Source of the DNA: Epichloe hybrida
Lineage: Eukaryota > Ascomycota > Sordariomycetes > Hypocreales > Clavicipitaceae
Direction: 5' to 3'
DNA: 64,000 nucleotides
Assembly: GCA_019022495.1 (NCBI GenBank)
Contig: JAFEKR010000008.1
Location: 434,001 to 498,000, forward strand
Made by a program: the position numbers and the translations under genes. The notes beneath the pieces are model-generated. The model ran no database searches, was not told the DNA's origin, and saw nothing but the letters and a program-made list of their open reading frames with translations. Position 1 is the first letter of the stretch. Each line of letters starts with the position of its first letter. Shown here piece after piece: positions 33,429 through 44,380 of this stretch.

Positions 33429-34511
33429 ATATCGACATTGGAGCAGGGAGAAATCGATCGAGGCAGCAGTTAGGGGACGCGTTGATTGATACAGGCGTTT
33501 TCTTGTGTTTTGTGGTTTTTTTTTTTTTTTTTCGTTTATTTATTTTCTATGTTTCTAAGTTAGATAATACCCAAATCCTCTGCGGAAGGTAGGATTTTCT
33601 TTCCTCTGTTCATCGTAAGGTATATACATAGCTGGCAACGGAGTTTGAATGATCTCGAAAGAAATAATTCGAATTTTGGGTTCCATAATATAGGGGCCGC
33701 TGAGTGGTGTAACATGTTGAAGCTTGCCGTGGCAAGATCGGCAAAGACCCCACCTCAAACTCAACCTTGTTGGGGAGGCATACTAGAGGCAGGCTACACG
33801 TGACCATCAACCCGCATTGTTGCCTGGTTGTCGAGGTCTACGCTCCTTTCATCCTGCCTTCTTAACAACCTGCGCTCCTGATTCAACCCACGACTTCAAC
33901 CTGATTGCGGCCACAACGACCGACAACATTAGCCATTCATCATAGGCGAACATTAGCGATCCACGGCCTCGTGACTGACTCGGTAGAACAATCCTCCTGC
34001 AGAAATACCTTCCAAAGCCCCTCTTTGTCGGCCACGCGACCGCGCCCTCAACTGCCTCTCATCTTTCCACAATTCATTCACCTTGCAGGCAGGCAAAATC
34101 ATACATCTTTTGCCGCTGGTTACACTTGTCACTCATCATAGGGATATTCCACCCAATCTCGCAGTCCTCGAAGCATGACCATTGTGAGCTAGACCATCTC
34201 ATCTCTGCAACGTCACACCGGATTAGCAAGGAGGCTCTTCGCCGTCGGCGGGGCGGGAAGCCATTAGGGGGGAGAATCTTGTGACAATATTTACCACATT
34301 ATACAATTTGCCCTGTGCTTGGTTCTATTGCCTTGTCTTCTTGTTTCTCGTTCCTGGAGCCAAGTTCGTTGCTTTGGTAGAGCCAACTTGGTCCAGGTTT
34401 GATAACGACAGTGCCACGTTCCAAACTTCATTCTGCTTCGGCGGATAGAGGGTGAATCATAATTTGGTGATAATCAACGCTCCATATTTTCGTTTAAAAA
34501 AGTTTTATACC
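33429..34511. other. Intergenic, 5' region of PCF11
   Basis: About 1.1 kb between two genes on the same strand. It is pyrimidine-rich before the PCF11 start (34310-34350). No gene is seen. Confidence 0.5.
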
Positions 34512-36808
34512 ATGGCCTCAGAAGCCGATGAGGTCGCGGAGGACTACCGCCATGCCTTGGAGGATTTGTCTTCGAACATGAGATTTGAAATCAGCAATTT
34601 GACGGTGATTGCGCGCGAGAACACAGAACACGCCTTGGCGATTGCCGAAGTTCTCCAGCAACATATTTTGAAGGTATCATGATATTCTACTCTGCGACTC
34701 TGGTTCCACATTTGAACAAGACAGTAGCTAATGCCACCTTTAGGCGCCCCCAAGCAAAAAGCTACCGTCCCTCTACGTCCTCGACTCCATCGTGAAGAAT
34801 GTCGGGACCCCTTATACGTTGTATTTCGGCCGAAATCTGTTCAAGACATTTATGGAATCATATGCTGTCGTGGACAGCAATGTACGAAGGAAGATGGAGG
34901 AAATGCTCAGGACATGGAAAGACCCGGTTCCTGGATCCATGGACACGAGGCCGGTCTTCTCGCACGAGCTGGTTCGCCCAATTGAGAATGCTCTGATGAA
35001 AGCCAGGGCAGCAACAATGCCGCAGCAGGGTCCGATCCCTGGACGACCTCGGCCAGCCATGATGCCACATCGAAATACACCCACACCCCCAGGAATAGGA
35101 ATGCGAGGCCCAGGAGGACGACCAGGAGCCTATGCGCAGCTACAGTACCCCTTTACTAATGGAGGACGACCAGGCGAGCCAGGTCCCTATTCCGGCCAGC
35201 CACAGGTAAATCAACGTGTTGCTCAGACTCGTACCCAAGTTGCGACTTATCTGACAGATGGCCAGTTCCCCCCCGACTCTTTGACTCCTCAACCGTCCGG
35301 GTCTATACCGGCTTCCTTCCAACCTCCCCTTGCTGGGTCATATGGGCCTGCTGGGGAAGTGCTGCCGGTCGAAATAAGCGTAGAAACGTTGAGTAATGAC
35401 ATACAGAACTTGATTGTTGCCATGAAGGCAGAGTTCGCTCAGAACCCACATGATGCTAGTATTCAAAACAGACTAAGAGCCCTGCTCGACCTCCAAGGGA
35501 TTGTGCAGCGTACGAGTTTGCCTCCAGACCAGCTTGAGCTCATTAAAAACAAAGTAACTGAACTTGCTGCCGTGACGAGGAAGGCTCTTTCGGCCCAGAA
35601 CTCCATGACAGTTCCAGGATACGTGCCGCCTCACTCTGCATCCGTAACCTCAACTCCAGTTTCAGCAGCGCCTGAGCAGAAGCCTCAAGTGACACTCGAC
35701 TCCCTTTTGGGTCCCGGAGCAATGGCAGCATTAATGGCAAGACAGGCGGCAGCGCCTCAAGGCGCGACGTCGGCACCTGTGCCATCCCCCTTCACAGCTA
35801 CTCCTTCGATTCGATCATCGCCTCCAGTACATGCTGAGGCGGCCAAACCGGCACCGCAGAACCCACTGTCTTTGTTAGACCAGCTTCGTCAGGCTGGCAT
35901 GCTTAAATCTGGCACACCAACGAATTCGGGCGTCTCGACAATTGCCCATCCCCCGCCGGCGCGTGGGCCAGTCTTGCCACCAAACATATCCAGCATTCTG
36001 GCCTCGGCAAAAGCAGCCGCAAGTCACCAGGGTTTCGGAGTTGTGAACCATGGTAGCTTGAATGAGGCGGCGCTGAAGCAACAGTAAGTAATGCTCCCAG
36101 CAAGACAAGACAAGACAAGACGACGACGACGACAACAACAGTCATAAAACTCACATTAAAATCAGATACCGCCCCGATGCCATTGCAGCACTTTATGACA
36201 ACCTAGGACCACCTTGCACGCAATGTGGAAGGCGGTTCAAGAACGACGAGGAAGGGAAGAGAAAGAAGATGGCTCATATGGATTGGCATTTCCGTGTTCA
36301 CCAAAGGACGACTGAGGCAGAGAAACGAGGCACACATCGCAGTTGGTATGTGGACCAGCAGGTATGTTTTCCGAACCCATGGCTGTCTCTACTTGGGTTC
36401 AAGTTTCCCGACTCACACTCTTCTCAGGATTGGCTTCGATCTCGAGAGGTCGTCGACTCAGATCACATAGCCACGCCAGAGGATGGCGCCAAACAGGCTT
36501 CAGAGGCCGATCGTGGACCCAAATATATTCCAGTTCCCGACCCGGCGAGCGGCATCAACAACGTATGTCCGATCTGCCAAGAGAAGTTCGAGAACAAGTG
36601 GCTCGAGACGGCCCAAGAATGGGTCTGGCTTGACGCAGTCTCGGTTGGCAACAGGGTCTTCCACGCGTCTTGCCATGCAGAGGCGACCAGGGATCGCGAG
36701 GGCACGCCCGGCTTCTCTCGACGTACGCCAGAGCCAGTCTTGGGCAAGAGGAAAGCCGAAAACACCATTTTGTCTCCCAAGGTCCGAACACTCAAGACGT
36801 TGGTATAG
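34512..36808 (+). CDS. PCF11: mRNA cleavage and polyadenylation factor Pcf11
   Basis: Four exons: 34512-34673, 34744-36083, 36166-36361 and 36428-36808; introns of 70, 82 and 66 nt; 692 residues. The N-terminal CTD-interaction domain (about residues 8-137) carries the helix LYVLDSIVKNVG and binds Ser2-phosphorylated RNA polymerase II tail. The centre is Pro/Gly/Gln-rich. Two C-terminal Cys-containing elements follow: CTQCGRRF near residue 518 and CPICQEKF near residue 613, the zinc-binding pairs that flank the Clp1-binding segment. Pcf11 is a CF IA subunit acting in 3'-end formation and transcription termination. Intron 3 has 66 nt and no stop, so its retention would insert 22 residues in frame. 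Intron 2 contains AAGAC and GAC repeats. Confidence 0.94.
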
Positions 36809-37654
36809 AAATCGAATCTGTGCAATTTTGAATTATACACATGACAGTGTAGATGCGGTGGGGAATACAGGCCCGGTCTTTCCGTCTCCAAAGACGTCTA
36901 GCATAATTTTGGCGCGACTGACGATGCAGCGAATCGTCGAGCGTGCTGACGAGCAGCATATATTCCGGCGTTTGATTGCAACGGGGATTGGAGTTTTGGC
37001 TGGTCAGGTGTCCGTTGGTCGGGAACAGGTGCTTGTGAGCGGTCACGCGCACAGGTTCATCGGGTCATGATTGAGGGAGGAGGCATTATCCTAGTATAGA
37101 TGCAGAAGTTGGAATGAAGCATGTTTTTTGGGGCAGTTGGTCGTTGCAATAGATGTGCGACTCGCATCATGTTGTCGCGGAGCTTGTCGATGTAACATGT
37201 AACACAAGCCATGATTTTTGAAAGCTCCATTGGAGGATGTTGTATCTACTATCTCGGTATTATCAAAGCCACGCTTTCTAAACGAATTTTCAGTGTAAAC
37301 GAATAAGATGCATGTATTACGGGAGCATCAGACCATGAGACCATAGGACCGCAGACCGCAGACGAACTTGTTGACGATAAAAAGCCGAACCAGCTGGCCC
37401 CCCCCCCTGCCCTGCCCTGCCCCGCCCCTCCACGTCCAGGATTGGCGCGTCATGGCACTTGATTAAAATTCTAGAGAAAAACCCACGACGCGTTTTCCGC
37501 AGCCAAAGCTCTGCAAGCCACCTACGTCCGTACACTTCATACTTTCACCGTTCGTCTACAACATAACCCGTCACAACCCGCTGGCCGTTTTGGTTTTGAA
37601 AAACTCGGCCACGACAAAAATAAGAAAAAGGGGACGGGAGGGGGGGAGGCGGCC
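36809..37654. other. Intergenic, PCF11 3' / MGS1 5'
   Basis: About 850 bp between tandem genes. It has a C run at about 37399-37407 and a G run just before the MGS1 start. No gene is seen. Confidence 0.5.
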
Positions 37655-39406
37655 ATGGCGGTCGACTGTCCCATCTGCAACAGAGCTGTGAAACCGTCCG
37701 AAATCAACAGCCACATCGACTCAGGGTGCGCGAGCTTCATCGTCGACGCGACCAAGGAGGTTTCGCCGCCGACTTCACAGGCGGCCCAGGCTTCTTCTTC
37801 TTCTTCTTCTTCTTCTTCTCAGCCGAAGCGGAGCGCGTCGAGCTTCTTCTCTACGCCTGCGCCGAAACGAGTACAGTCTGATGGCAAGGCCACGTCGACG
37901 CCGCTCGTGAACAGGGGGGCGCTCGTCCCGCCTGTTATTGGGAAGAAGAGGGGGTTTGAGGAGGGCCCTGGCGCGGAGAAGGAGAAGACGACAAGCTTCT
38001 CGAGCGCCAACGCGAAGGAGGAGGAGGACAATGGCATGAATGGCATGGATCACGGCGGCACAAAGGCCGTGAAGCGGACCAAGACGCAGAGGAGCGCGCC
38101 GCTGGCGGAGAGGATGAGACCCGAGACGCTGGACCAGGTGTGCGGACAGGAGCTGGTCGGACCAAACGGCGTGCTGCGATCGCTGATGGAGTCGGGCCGC
38201 GTGCCCTCGCTGATCCTGTGGGGAGCGCCGGGGACGGGCAAGACGACCATCGCGAGGTGCATGGCGCGGATGGTGGGCGGGCGGTTCGTCGAGATCAACG
38301 CGACGAGCGCCGGGGTCGGCGACTGCAAGAGGCTGTTCCAGGAGGCGGCGGGCGAGCTGAGCCTGACGGGGCGCAAGACCATCATCTTCTGCGACGAGAT
38401 GCACCGCCTCAGCAAGGCCCAGCAGGACGTGTTCCTCAAGCCCGTCGAGGCCGGCACGGTGACGCTGGTGGGCGCGACGACGGAGAACCCGTCCTTCAGG
38501 GTGGCGAGCGCGCTGCTGTCGCGGTGCAGGACCTTTACGCTCAAGCCGCTGGCGACGGCGGACGTCGTGGCCATCCTGAGGAGGGCCAGGGACAGGGAGG
38601 CCGAGGAGTCGGAGTACAAGTCGGAGTACAAGTCGGAGTCGAAGTCGAAGTCGGAGTCGGTCCGCCCGCCCTCGCCCTCGCCGCTGGTCGACGACGACAT
38701 GATGGCCCATCTGGCGGCCTTCAGCGACGGCGACGCCCGGACGGCGCTGAACCTGCTCGAGCTGGCCCTCTCGCTGGCGACGCGCGAGGGCATCACGAGG
38801 GAGGACATCAAGTCGTCGCTGACCAAGACGCTCGTCTACGACCGCGCCGGCGACCAGCACTACGACTCCATCTCGGCCTTCCACAAGTCGGTGCGCGGCA
38901 GCGACCCCGACGCCGCGCTGTACTACCTCGCCCGCATGCTGCAGTCGGGCGAGGACCCGCTCTTCGTCGCCCGCCGCATGGTCGTCATCGCCTCCGAGGA
39001 CGTCGGCCTCGCCGACAACACCCTCCTCCCGCTCGCCACGGCAGCCTACACCGCCGCGCAGCAGATTGGCATGCCCGAGGCCCGCATCCCCCTCGCCCAC
39101 TGCGCCGTGGCCCTGTGCCTCGCCCCCAAGAGCACGCGCGCCTACCGGGCCCTGAACAATGCCTGCGCCGCCCTGCGGGAGCCCGGCGTCGCCGCCCTGC
39201 CTGTCCCGCTGCACCTGCGCAACGCCCCGACCCGTCTGATGCGCGACATGGCCTACGGCGCCGACTACAAGTACCCGCCCAACTACAGGGACGGCAGGGT
39301 GAGACAGACATACCTGCCGCAGGAGCTTGCCGGACGCAGGTTCCTCGAGGAGAGGCATCTGGGCACCGAGGTTGATCCCGATCTGAACATGGACGAAGCG
39401 GAATGA
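37655..39406 (+). CDS. MGS1: Mgs1/WRNIP1 AAA+ ATPase with UBZ finger
   Basis: A single exon of 583 residues. An N-terminal Rad18-type UBZ4 ubiquitin-binding finger has Cys5, Cys8, His20 and Cys25. A poly-Ser linker follows, encoded by a TTC microsatellite, then the AAA+ core: RPETLDQVCGQELVG, Walker A GAPGTGKTT near residue 190, Walker B with DEMHRL near residue 247, and a sensor-1 TTENPSF. The C-terminal MgsA/WRNIP1 tetramerisation domain is present (VRGSDPDAALYYLARML, ASEDVGLAD). Mgs1/WRNIP1 protects stalled forks and interacts with ubiquitylated PCNA. A repeated ESEYKSEYKSESKSKSES insert (about residues 316-333) is a local expansion. The stop is only 188 bp from the convergent GEN1 stop. 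Confidence 0.95.
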   Translation: MAVDCPICNRAVKPSEINSHIDSGCASFIVDATKEVSPPTSQAAQASSSSSSSSSQPKRSASSFFSTPAPKRVQSDGKATSTPLVNRGALVPPVIGKKRGFEEGPGAEKEKTTSFSSANAKEEEDNGMNGMDHGGTKAVKRTKTQRSAPLAERMRPETLDQVCGQELVGPNGVLRSLMESGRVPSLILWGAPGTGKTTIARCMARMVGGRFVEINATSAGVGDCKRLFQEAAGELSLTGRKTIIFCDEMHRLSKAQQDVFLKPVEAGTVTLVGATTENPSFRVASALLSRCRTFTLKPLATADVVAILRRARDREAEESEYKSEYKSESKSKSESVRPPSPSPLVDDDMMAHLAAFSDGDARTALNLLELALSLATREGITREDIKSSLTKTLVYDRAGDQHYDSISAFHKSVRGSDPDAALYYLARMLQSGEDPLFVARRMVVIASEDVGLADNTLLPLATAAYTAAQQIGMPEARIPLAHCAVALCLAPKSTRAYRALNNACAALREPGVAALPVPLHLRNAPTRLMRDMAYGADYKYPPNYRDGRVRQTYLPQELAGRRFLEERHLGTEVDPDLNMDEAE

Positions 39407-39594
39407 TTCCACCGTGTACACTAGGACTGGAAGGGAATCTGACAAGTAGCAGCAGCAGCAGTAATGTAAAAAAAAAAAAAAAAACCTCCGTTGCCGAATG
39501 ACATTTATCGTGTGTGGCATTATCCCGCCTTCTCTAAAATCCCCCCCCCCCCCAAGTCTCATACTTCATCTATTCATTCGTACCTCATTAAAAC

Positions 39595-41948
39595 CTACGT
39601 GAGATCAATTATAGAAACATCACTCCAGCGAACAGCGCTGCGTGTCCTGCTCCCTCTTCCTGCCGCCGCCGCCGCCGCCGCCAACTGGTCATCACGCTCT
39701 TCATCATCCAGATGGACCTCCTCATAGAACCCCGGGGCGGAAGTTCGCGCTCTGAAAAGCTTCTTCTTTGGCGACGACGCGCTTGCGGCATCAGGCTCTA
39801 ACTTGTTATTCTGATTGTCGTTTCGCGAGAGAGAGGTGCCTCCAGGTGAAGCTTCCTTGGCAGACAGTGTAGGTTGCGTCAGTGATGAAAGTGGTTCCAG
39901 GTCAGAATCACCATCTTCATCTTCCAGTCCTTTTTGTTCACGTCTTGTGGAACTAGATGCGGGGTAGGACTTGGATTTTGTCACAAACATCTCCATAGAG
40001 GACTGCTTTAAATCCTGACGACGATTTTTCTGAAAAGTAGGCCGTAGTAATGTAGACCCTTTGTCCGATTGGGAAAGTGCTGGAGCCGCACTCGAGCATG
40101 GTCTGAGTGGTGAGGAGATAGGTGCCGTGGGTGGACTAGATGAGATGTAGATCGTTTCTGGCTGCTTCTGGGTTTTGGATGATCTAGGCGTATCTAGTGA
40201 GCTGCCGAGGACTTGAACGGCCGACTTTTTCACCCGACTCTTGCTCGTAGGCGACGAGGGTTGCTTACTGGGACTGCGCGCCAAAGGGCGAGTAGGGCTG
40301 CCTGGGAGAGGATCCGGACTTGGCTCAGGTGGTATTTTGGAAAACGGCTGGCTGCTAGATGATGCTTTTGTAGTTTTGACGTATCTATCGAGAGCTCCAC
40401 GGGGCATGTCGGGACCCTTGGAAGGCTTGGCAGCTCTGGCCTTCTTTGTAGGCGATTTTCGAACAGCCTTGGTGCTTTCCTTGTCTTGCCATTCTTGATA
40501 TACGCTAGGCGCTGAGGCCTTGACCAGTCCTTCTAGGACCCAGGCCAAGTCGGGTTTGGTAATGTCGAAAACTTTGGGTGCATCATCCACGGCCACGGCC
40601 ACGGGCCCTGGTGCCTCGAAATCCTCGTCGCTGTTCAGCGCTAGGCCACTGCGCCCCTTTTGTATCACCTCGTCCACTTCGTTCGACATGTCTATTGGGA
40701 CAACCTCCTCGGGGATGTAGGATATCCGCAGTTCAGGGGTGCTGTCTGTGCTAAAATGTGTTCGTCGCCCAGCAATACGCTTAATATGCTGGGCGTTCGC
40801 GTCTGTTCTCTTAGCAATGTTCTGCACGAGCAACGCCTGACCTAGTACACGAACAAACTTGATGGCGCCTATTCTGTAGTCCCAGTCGAATGTCTCTCGA
40901 GTAAACTCGCGTAGCGCCTCTAAATGCATGTCGCTTTTATCATCTACCTTCTGTCTGATATCCGGTAGGCTAGATTCAGGGGACACAACAGGATGCGTAT
41001 AGTACCTTAGAACCTCGAGATTTGGAAAGTCCTCTGGTACGCCAAATCTATGCCTTGTCCGGAAGAACTTTTGTTCGTTTGTTTGTAATTCGTGTTTTAG
41101 CGTGTCCCGCCATTTCTGAACACCCGCTGTGTTGGAAGCCTTTAAGCGACAGATGGATTTACCAAAGCCAGCTTTAGCTGCTTCGCATGCCACCCTGACG
41201 CCGCAGCCAGGTATACCGTCAGGAAGGTAATCACCACCACTCATGAGCGCTACCAGAACCATCCCTTCCCGATCAAGGCCTAGGTCTCCTAGTTTCATAT
41301 CGTGGACATCGTAGAGAGACACATGGGTTGGCGTTTTGGCGGTTTTGCTTTCCGCTGACCAGTTTCGCAAGGTTTTTGTGCATCCAAACATTATAGTATC
41401 AACATCTTCGCTCAATACTGCGTCCACGATTCCATGCCTTTGAAGCAAAGCGCACTCCGCTTCTGCTTCTCCAGGGGCGTCGTGCACCGGGAAGCCAAAT
41501 AAACGGATGAGGCGCTTTGCCATGGCGATAGCGAAGCCATCACCCCGACCAGATCGTTTATTGCGCTTGAAGACCGGCTTATAAGGGCCATCGAAGACGA
41601 AAATAGGCTGTATGGGAGTGGCGAGAAGTCGGACGAGGCGATAGAATAGCGTGCGAATTGCAGGATTTGTTCCACCTAACTCATGTTAGGTAAAAAGTAT
41701 CAATTCGGACACGAGTCGTGTAATCGAACCTCGCGCTGCTTGATTCTGAAATTGCCATATCGCGATATCAACGGCGATTCGATACGGCCGCTTGTTTGAC
41801 TCGAGACAATCACCTGCCAGCTTAGCCAACGAGATGCGTTTGCAGGGACCGAGTTCCGGATAAATGCTGTACTAGGTTATTAGCTTGATTATGTGCTAGG
41901 AGAAATAAGAGGTCGGACAAGCGCAAGGCATTACCCTTTGATGCCCAT
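39595..41948 (-). CDS. GEN1: GEN1/Yen1 Holliday junction resolvase (XPG family)
   Basis: Three exons: 41948-41935 (14 nt, MGIKG), 41866-41730 and 41675-39595, with introns of 68 nt (GTAATG...TACAG) and 54 nt (GTTCGA...TTAG); 743 residues. The XPG N domain (RIAVDIAIWQFQNQ, PIFVFDGPYKP) is followed by the XPG-I domain with metal-binding acidic residues at about Glu120, Glu122, Asp141 and Asp143 (spacing as in human GEN1) and the helix-two-turn-helix MSGGDYLPDGIPGCG. A chromodomain-like region comes next, then a long disordered Ser/Pro/Lys tail with potential CDK sites (SPTK, SPSK), consistent with the cell-cycle control known for Yen1. GEN1 cuts Holliday junctions symmetrically in late mitosis. 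It is divergent from ARP10. Confidence 0.94.
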
Positions 41949-42326
41949 TGTGGGCAGGCACCGCACGCCAAAACTTGGGCTGTCACGGGGTGGTGACGTG
42001 AAGTGTGAAGTTGAGAGTTCACGGCGATGCTGAGGGCCCCACGTCACCGAGGTGACAGTCTCGGGTTTTGTTGACTTTGCCGGCGCGTCGGTACGTCGGC
42101 GCTTAGACAAGCCGATGCACACTTCAAGCTTTCCATATTTCAGGAAGGAGCTCAAGTACGGAGTACTGGATACATGCATATTGCGACGGCCAAGTGGTGG
42201 TGTGTGTATGTATGTGATCGGCTGCTCAGGTCATTTCGACATGAGCTTGCACAACATAGACCACCACATCCTGACAATTGAAAGCCTATCAGACCAGAGA
42301 ACTTTGGCTGAGCGGCATGTCCAGCC
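41949..42326. promoter_or_regulatory. Bidirectional promoter, GEN1 / ARP10
   Basis: Only 378 bp separate the two divergent start codons. A TACGGAGTA copy sits at 42157-42165, extended to AGTACGGAGTACT, a near-perfect palindrome. Confidence 0.6.
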
Positions 42327-44056
42327 ATGTCTTCTAGTGCAGGCCCCGCGCTTGCTCACAGGAGCGTGGCTAGCATCAGATCGTCAACGTCACAAGCCCC
42401 GGCCAGCCCATCGACACCTCACACCCCGCCAAGGACCATCGCACCTTCATTTGGCTCGCCATCGACCATTCGTGCCGATGATGACTTCATAATCTTGGAG
42501 CTGGGCTCACGCTTCATCCGTGCTGGCTTTGCCGGAGACTCGTTGCCCAAAGCATGCCTCACCTGTGGACCGGAGCAACAACGACGAGCTGGAGATTTTC
42601 GAGCTTGGCAGGAACCAAGATCAGGAACTTCTAGGAAATGGGCCATCGACTACGAACTATGGCGATATGATATACGGGAGTTTGATTTGGGCTTGCTCCA
42701 GGACAGATTGGACCGAATGTTACGCGACGCTTTCACAAGGTAACATTCCAGCGAATGTCCTCGTCAAGCTCAGCGCCATACTGATGGCAGTTTAGGTTTT
42801 TGCTCATCGACTCACGGCCCAGACGAGTTGGGCTTGTGCTGGACTCTGCCTTGCCAGTTCCAATTTTATCAACGGTATTGGACACCCTGTTCACCAACTT
42901 CCAAACGCCCATCATCTCGCTCATGTCAGCGCCAACCATGGTGGCCGTGGGAGCTGGTCTTCGTTCCGCATTGGTCATTGACATGGGATGGAGCGAAACA
43001 GTCGTGACCAGTGTATATGAATATAGAGAGGTCAGGAGCTCAAGGACAGTGAGGGCTGGTAAGAGTCTTACCGAAGAGCTTTACAAACTTCTTCATGGCT
43101 TGATACCCACCGCTGGAGATGACAACGACTTTGGTAACAAGGCAGTTTCTTTTGAAGATTGCGAAGATATTTTGTGCCGGCTTATGTGGTGTCGGCCCTC
43201 GGCTTTCAAGTCTTCTCAAAGACAATCAGCACAGCTGGACACTGTTGAGGAGCAAGACGAATATGAAGCAGAGTCCAGCCAACCTAGTGGCATTGCCGAA
43301 GTACCTCTCCGATCTGCAAATCCACCTGCAACCATTCATATTCCTTTCAACAAGCTCGCCGACGCCTGCGACGACGCCTTCTTTGATCCCTCAGCTGCAC
43401 GGTCTACTTTTGACGACCACGAGTTGCCACTACATTTGCTCCTGTACCACCACTTGCTGCAACTGCGGGTGGACGTACGAGCCGTGTGTATGTCTCGCAT
43501 TGTATTCACTGGGGGATGTTCAGATATTCTGGGCATCAAGGAACGAATCATGGACGAGCTTACCAGCATGGTAGCACAGAGAGGATGGGAGCCTGTGTTT
43601 GGCAAAGGCGTGGAGCAACTACGGAATAACCACAGGTGTCGGCGGGAAAATAGTCTCCAGAGATCCAGCATTTCCTCTGTTGCGACTTCTGAATCTGGCG
43701 GCGATGAGTCGGATGGATTACGGTCCGAGGCTGGGACTGTAGAGTCTCATGAAGACGTTGTCGAAGCCAAGATCGCACGGAACAGACCAGTTGCGCATCA
43801 GTTCCAGGGCCAGCTTCGTGCTATGCACTCGTTGGGTGCTTGGGCTGGCGCGAGCTTGCTATGCCAGCTGAAGATTCCCGCAATGGCCACCATAGAGAGG
43901 GAAGTCTGGTTGCAGCAGGGTGCCAATGGGGCATCGCGGTCGAGTGAAGTCGATGTCAAGGCTCAGCAACGACAGAGCATGGGTGCAACGGGTCTCATGC
44001 GCGGCAGTGGAGGGCATCACGCGAACTGGACTCTCGGCATTTGGGGTACTTTGTAG
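42327..44056 (+). CDS. ARP10: Actin-related protein ARP10-like (dynactin pointed end)
   Basis: Two exons: 42327-42739 and 42796-44056, with a 56-nt intron (GTAACA...TTTAG) joining DAFTR-FLLIDSRPRR; 557 residues. The N terminus is Ser/Pro-rich. The actin fold is seen in FIILELGSRFIRAGFAGDSLP (phosphate-1 loop region), GLVLDSALP, SAPTMVAVGAG, SALVIDMGWSETVVTSVYE (phosphate-2 loop, Asp present) and SRIVFTGGCSDILGIKERI (adenosine loop). A Ser/Glu-rich insertion near residues 445-485 precedes the last strand, which ends HSLGAWAGASLL. This fits the Arp10/Arp11 subunit of dynactin, needed for dynein-driven nuclear and vesicle movement. Other divergent Arps are a less likely alternative. Confidence 0.85.
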
Positions 44057-44380
44057 GTGGAATCGGGCATGCTCAGGGCATTCAAGGAGATACCATGTTG
44101 ACTTGGACGCATTGAACACACAATGTAAGGGGGCCCATTGCCCCAATCATGCTCGTTTTCATTGTCTCTTTCTCTTTTCCTCTTTCCGACTTTGGTCGAT
44201 TTTCTCGGTTACTTTGTGTACATCAAGATGACGGCAAATCGGTTAATTGCATTAGACCCCTGTATCCCCCAAAAAGCTCTCTCCATCAGCCTCCAAGCCT
44301 CTCTCAACTTGCATACGTTGCTGAAATTGAAAGCTCGACATGAACATCATGAAGCATTCAACTTCAAAAGATCAACTACG
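44057..44380. other. Intergenic, ARP10 3' / SerRS 5'
   Basis: A 324-bp tandem spacer. The reading frame of the next gene remains open upstream of its likely Met, but the residues there are not conserved-looking. Confidence 0.5.

Noticed and set aside
37775..39562. 595-codon minus-strand frame and 411-codon plus-strand alternative frame over MGS1
   Set aside because: Both are shadows of the GC-rich MGS1 coding sequence, Arg/Gly-rich without motifs. MGS1 itself has all AAA+ motifs.
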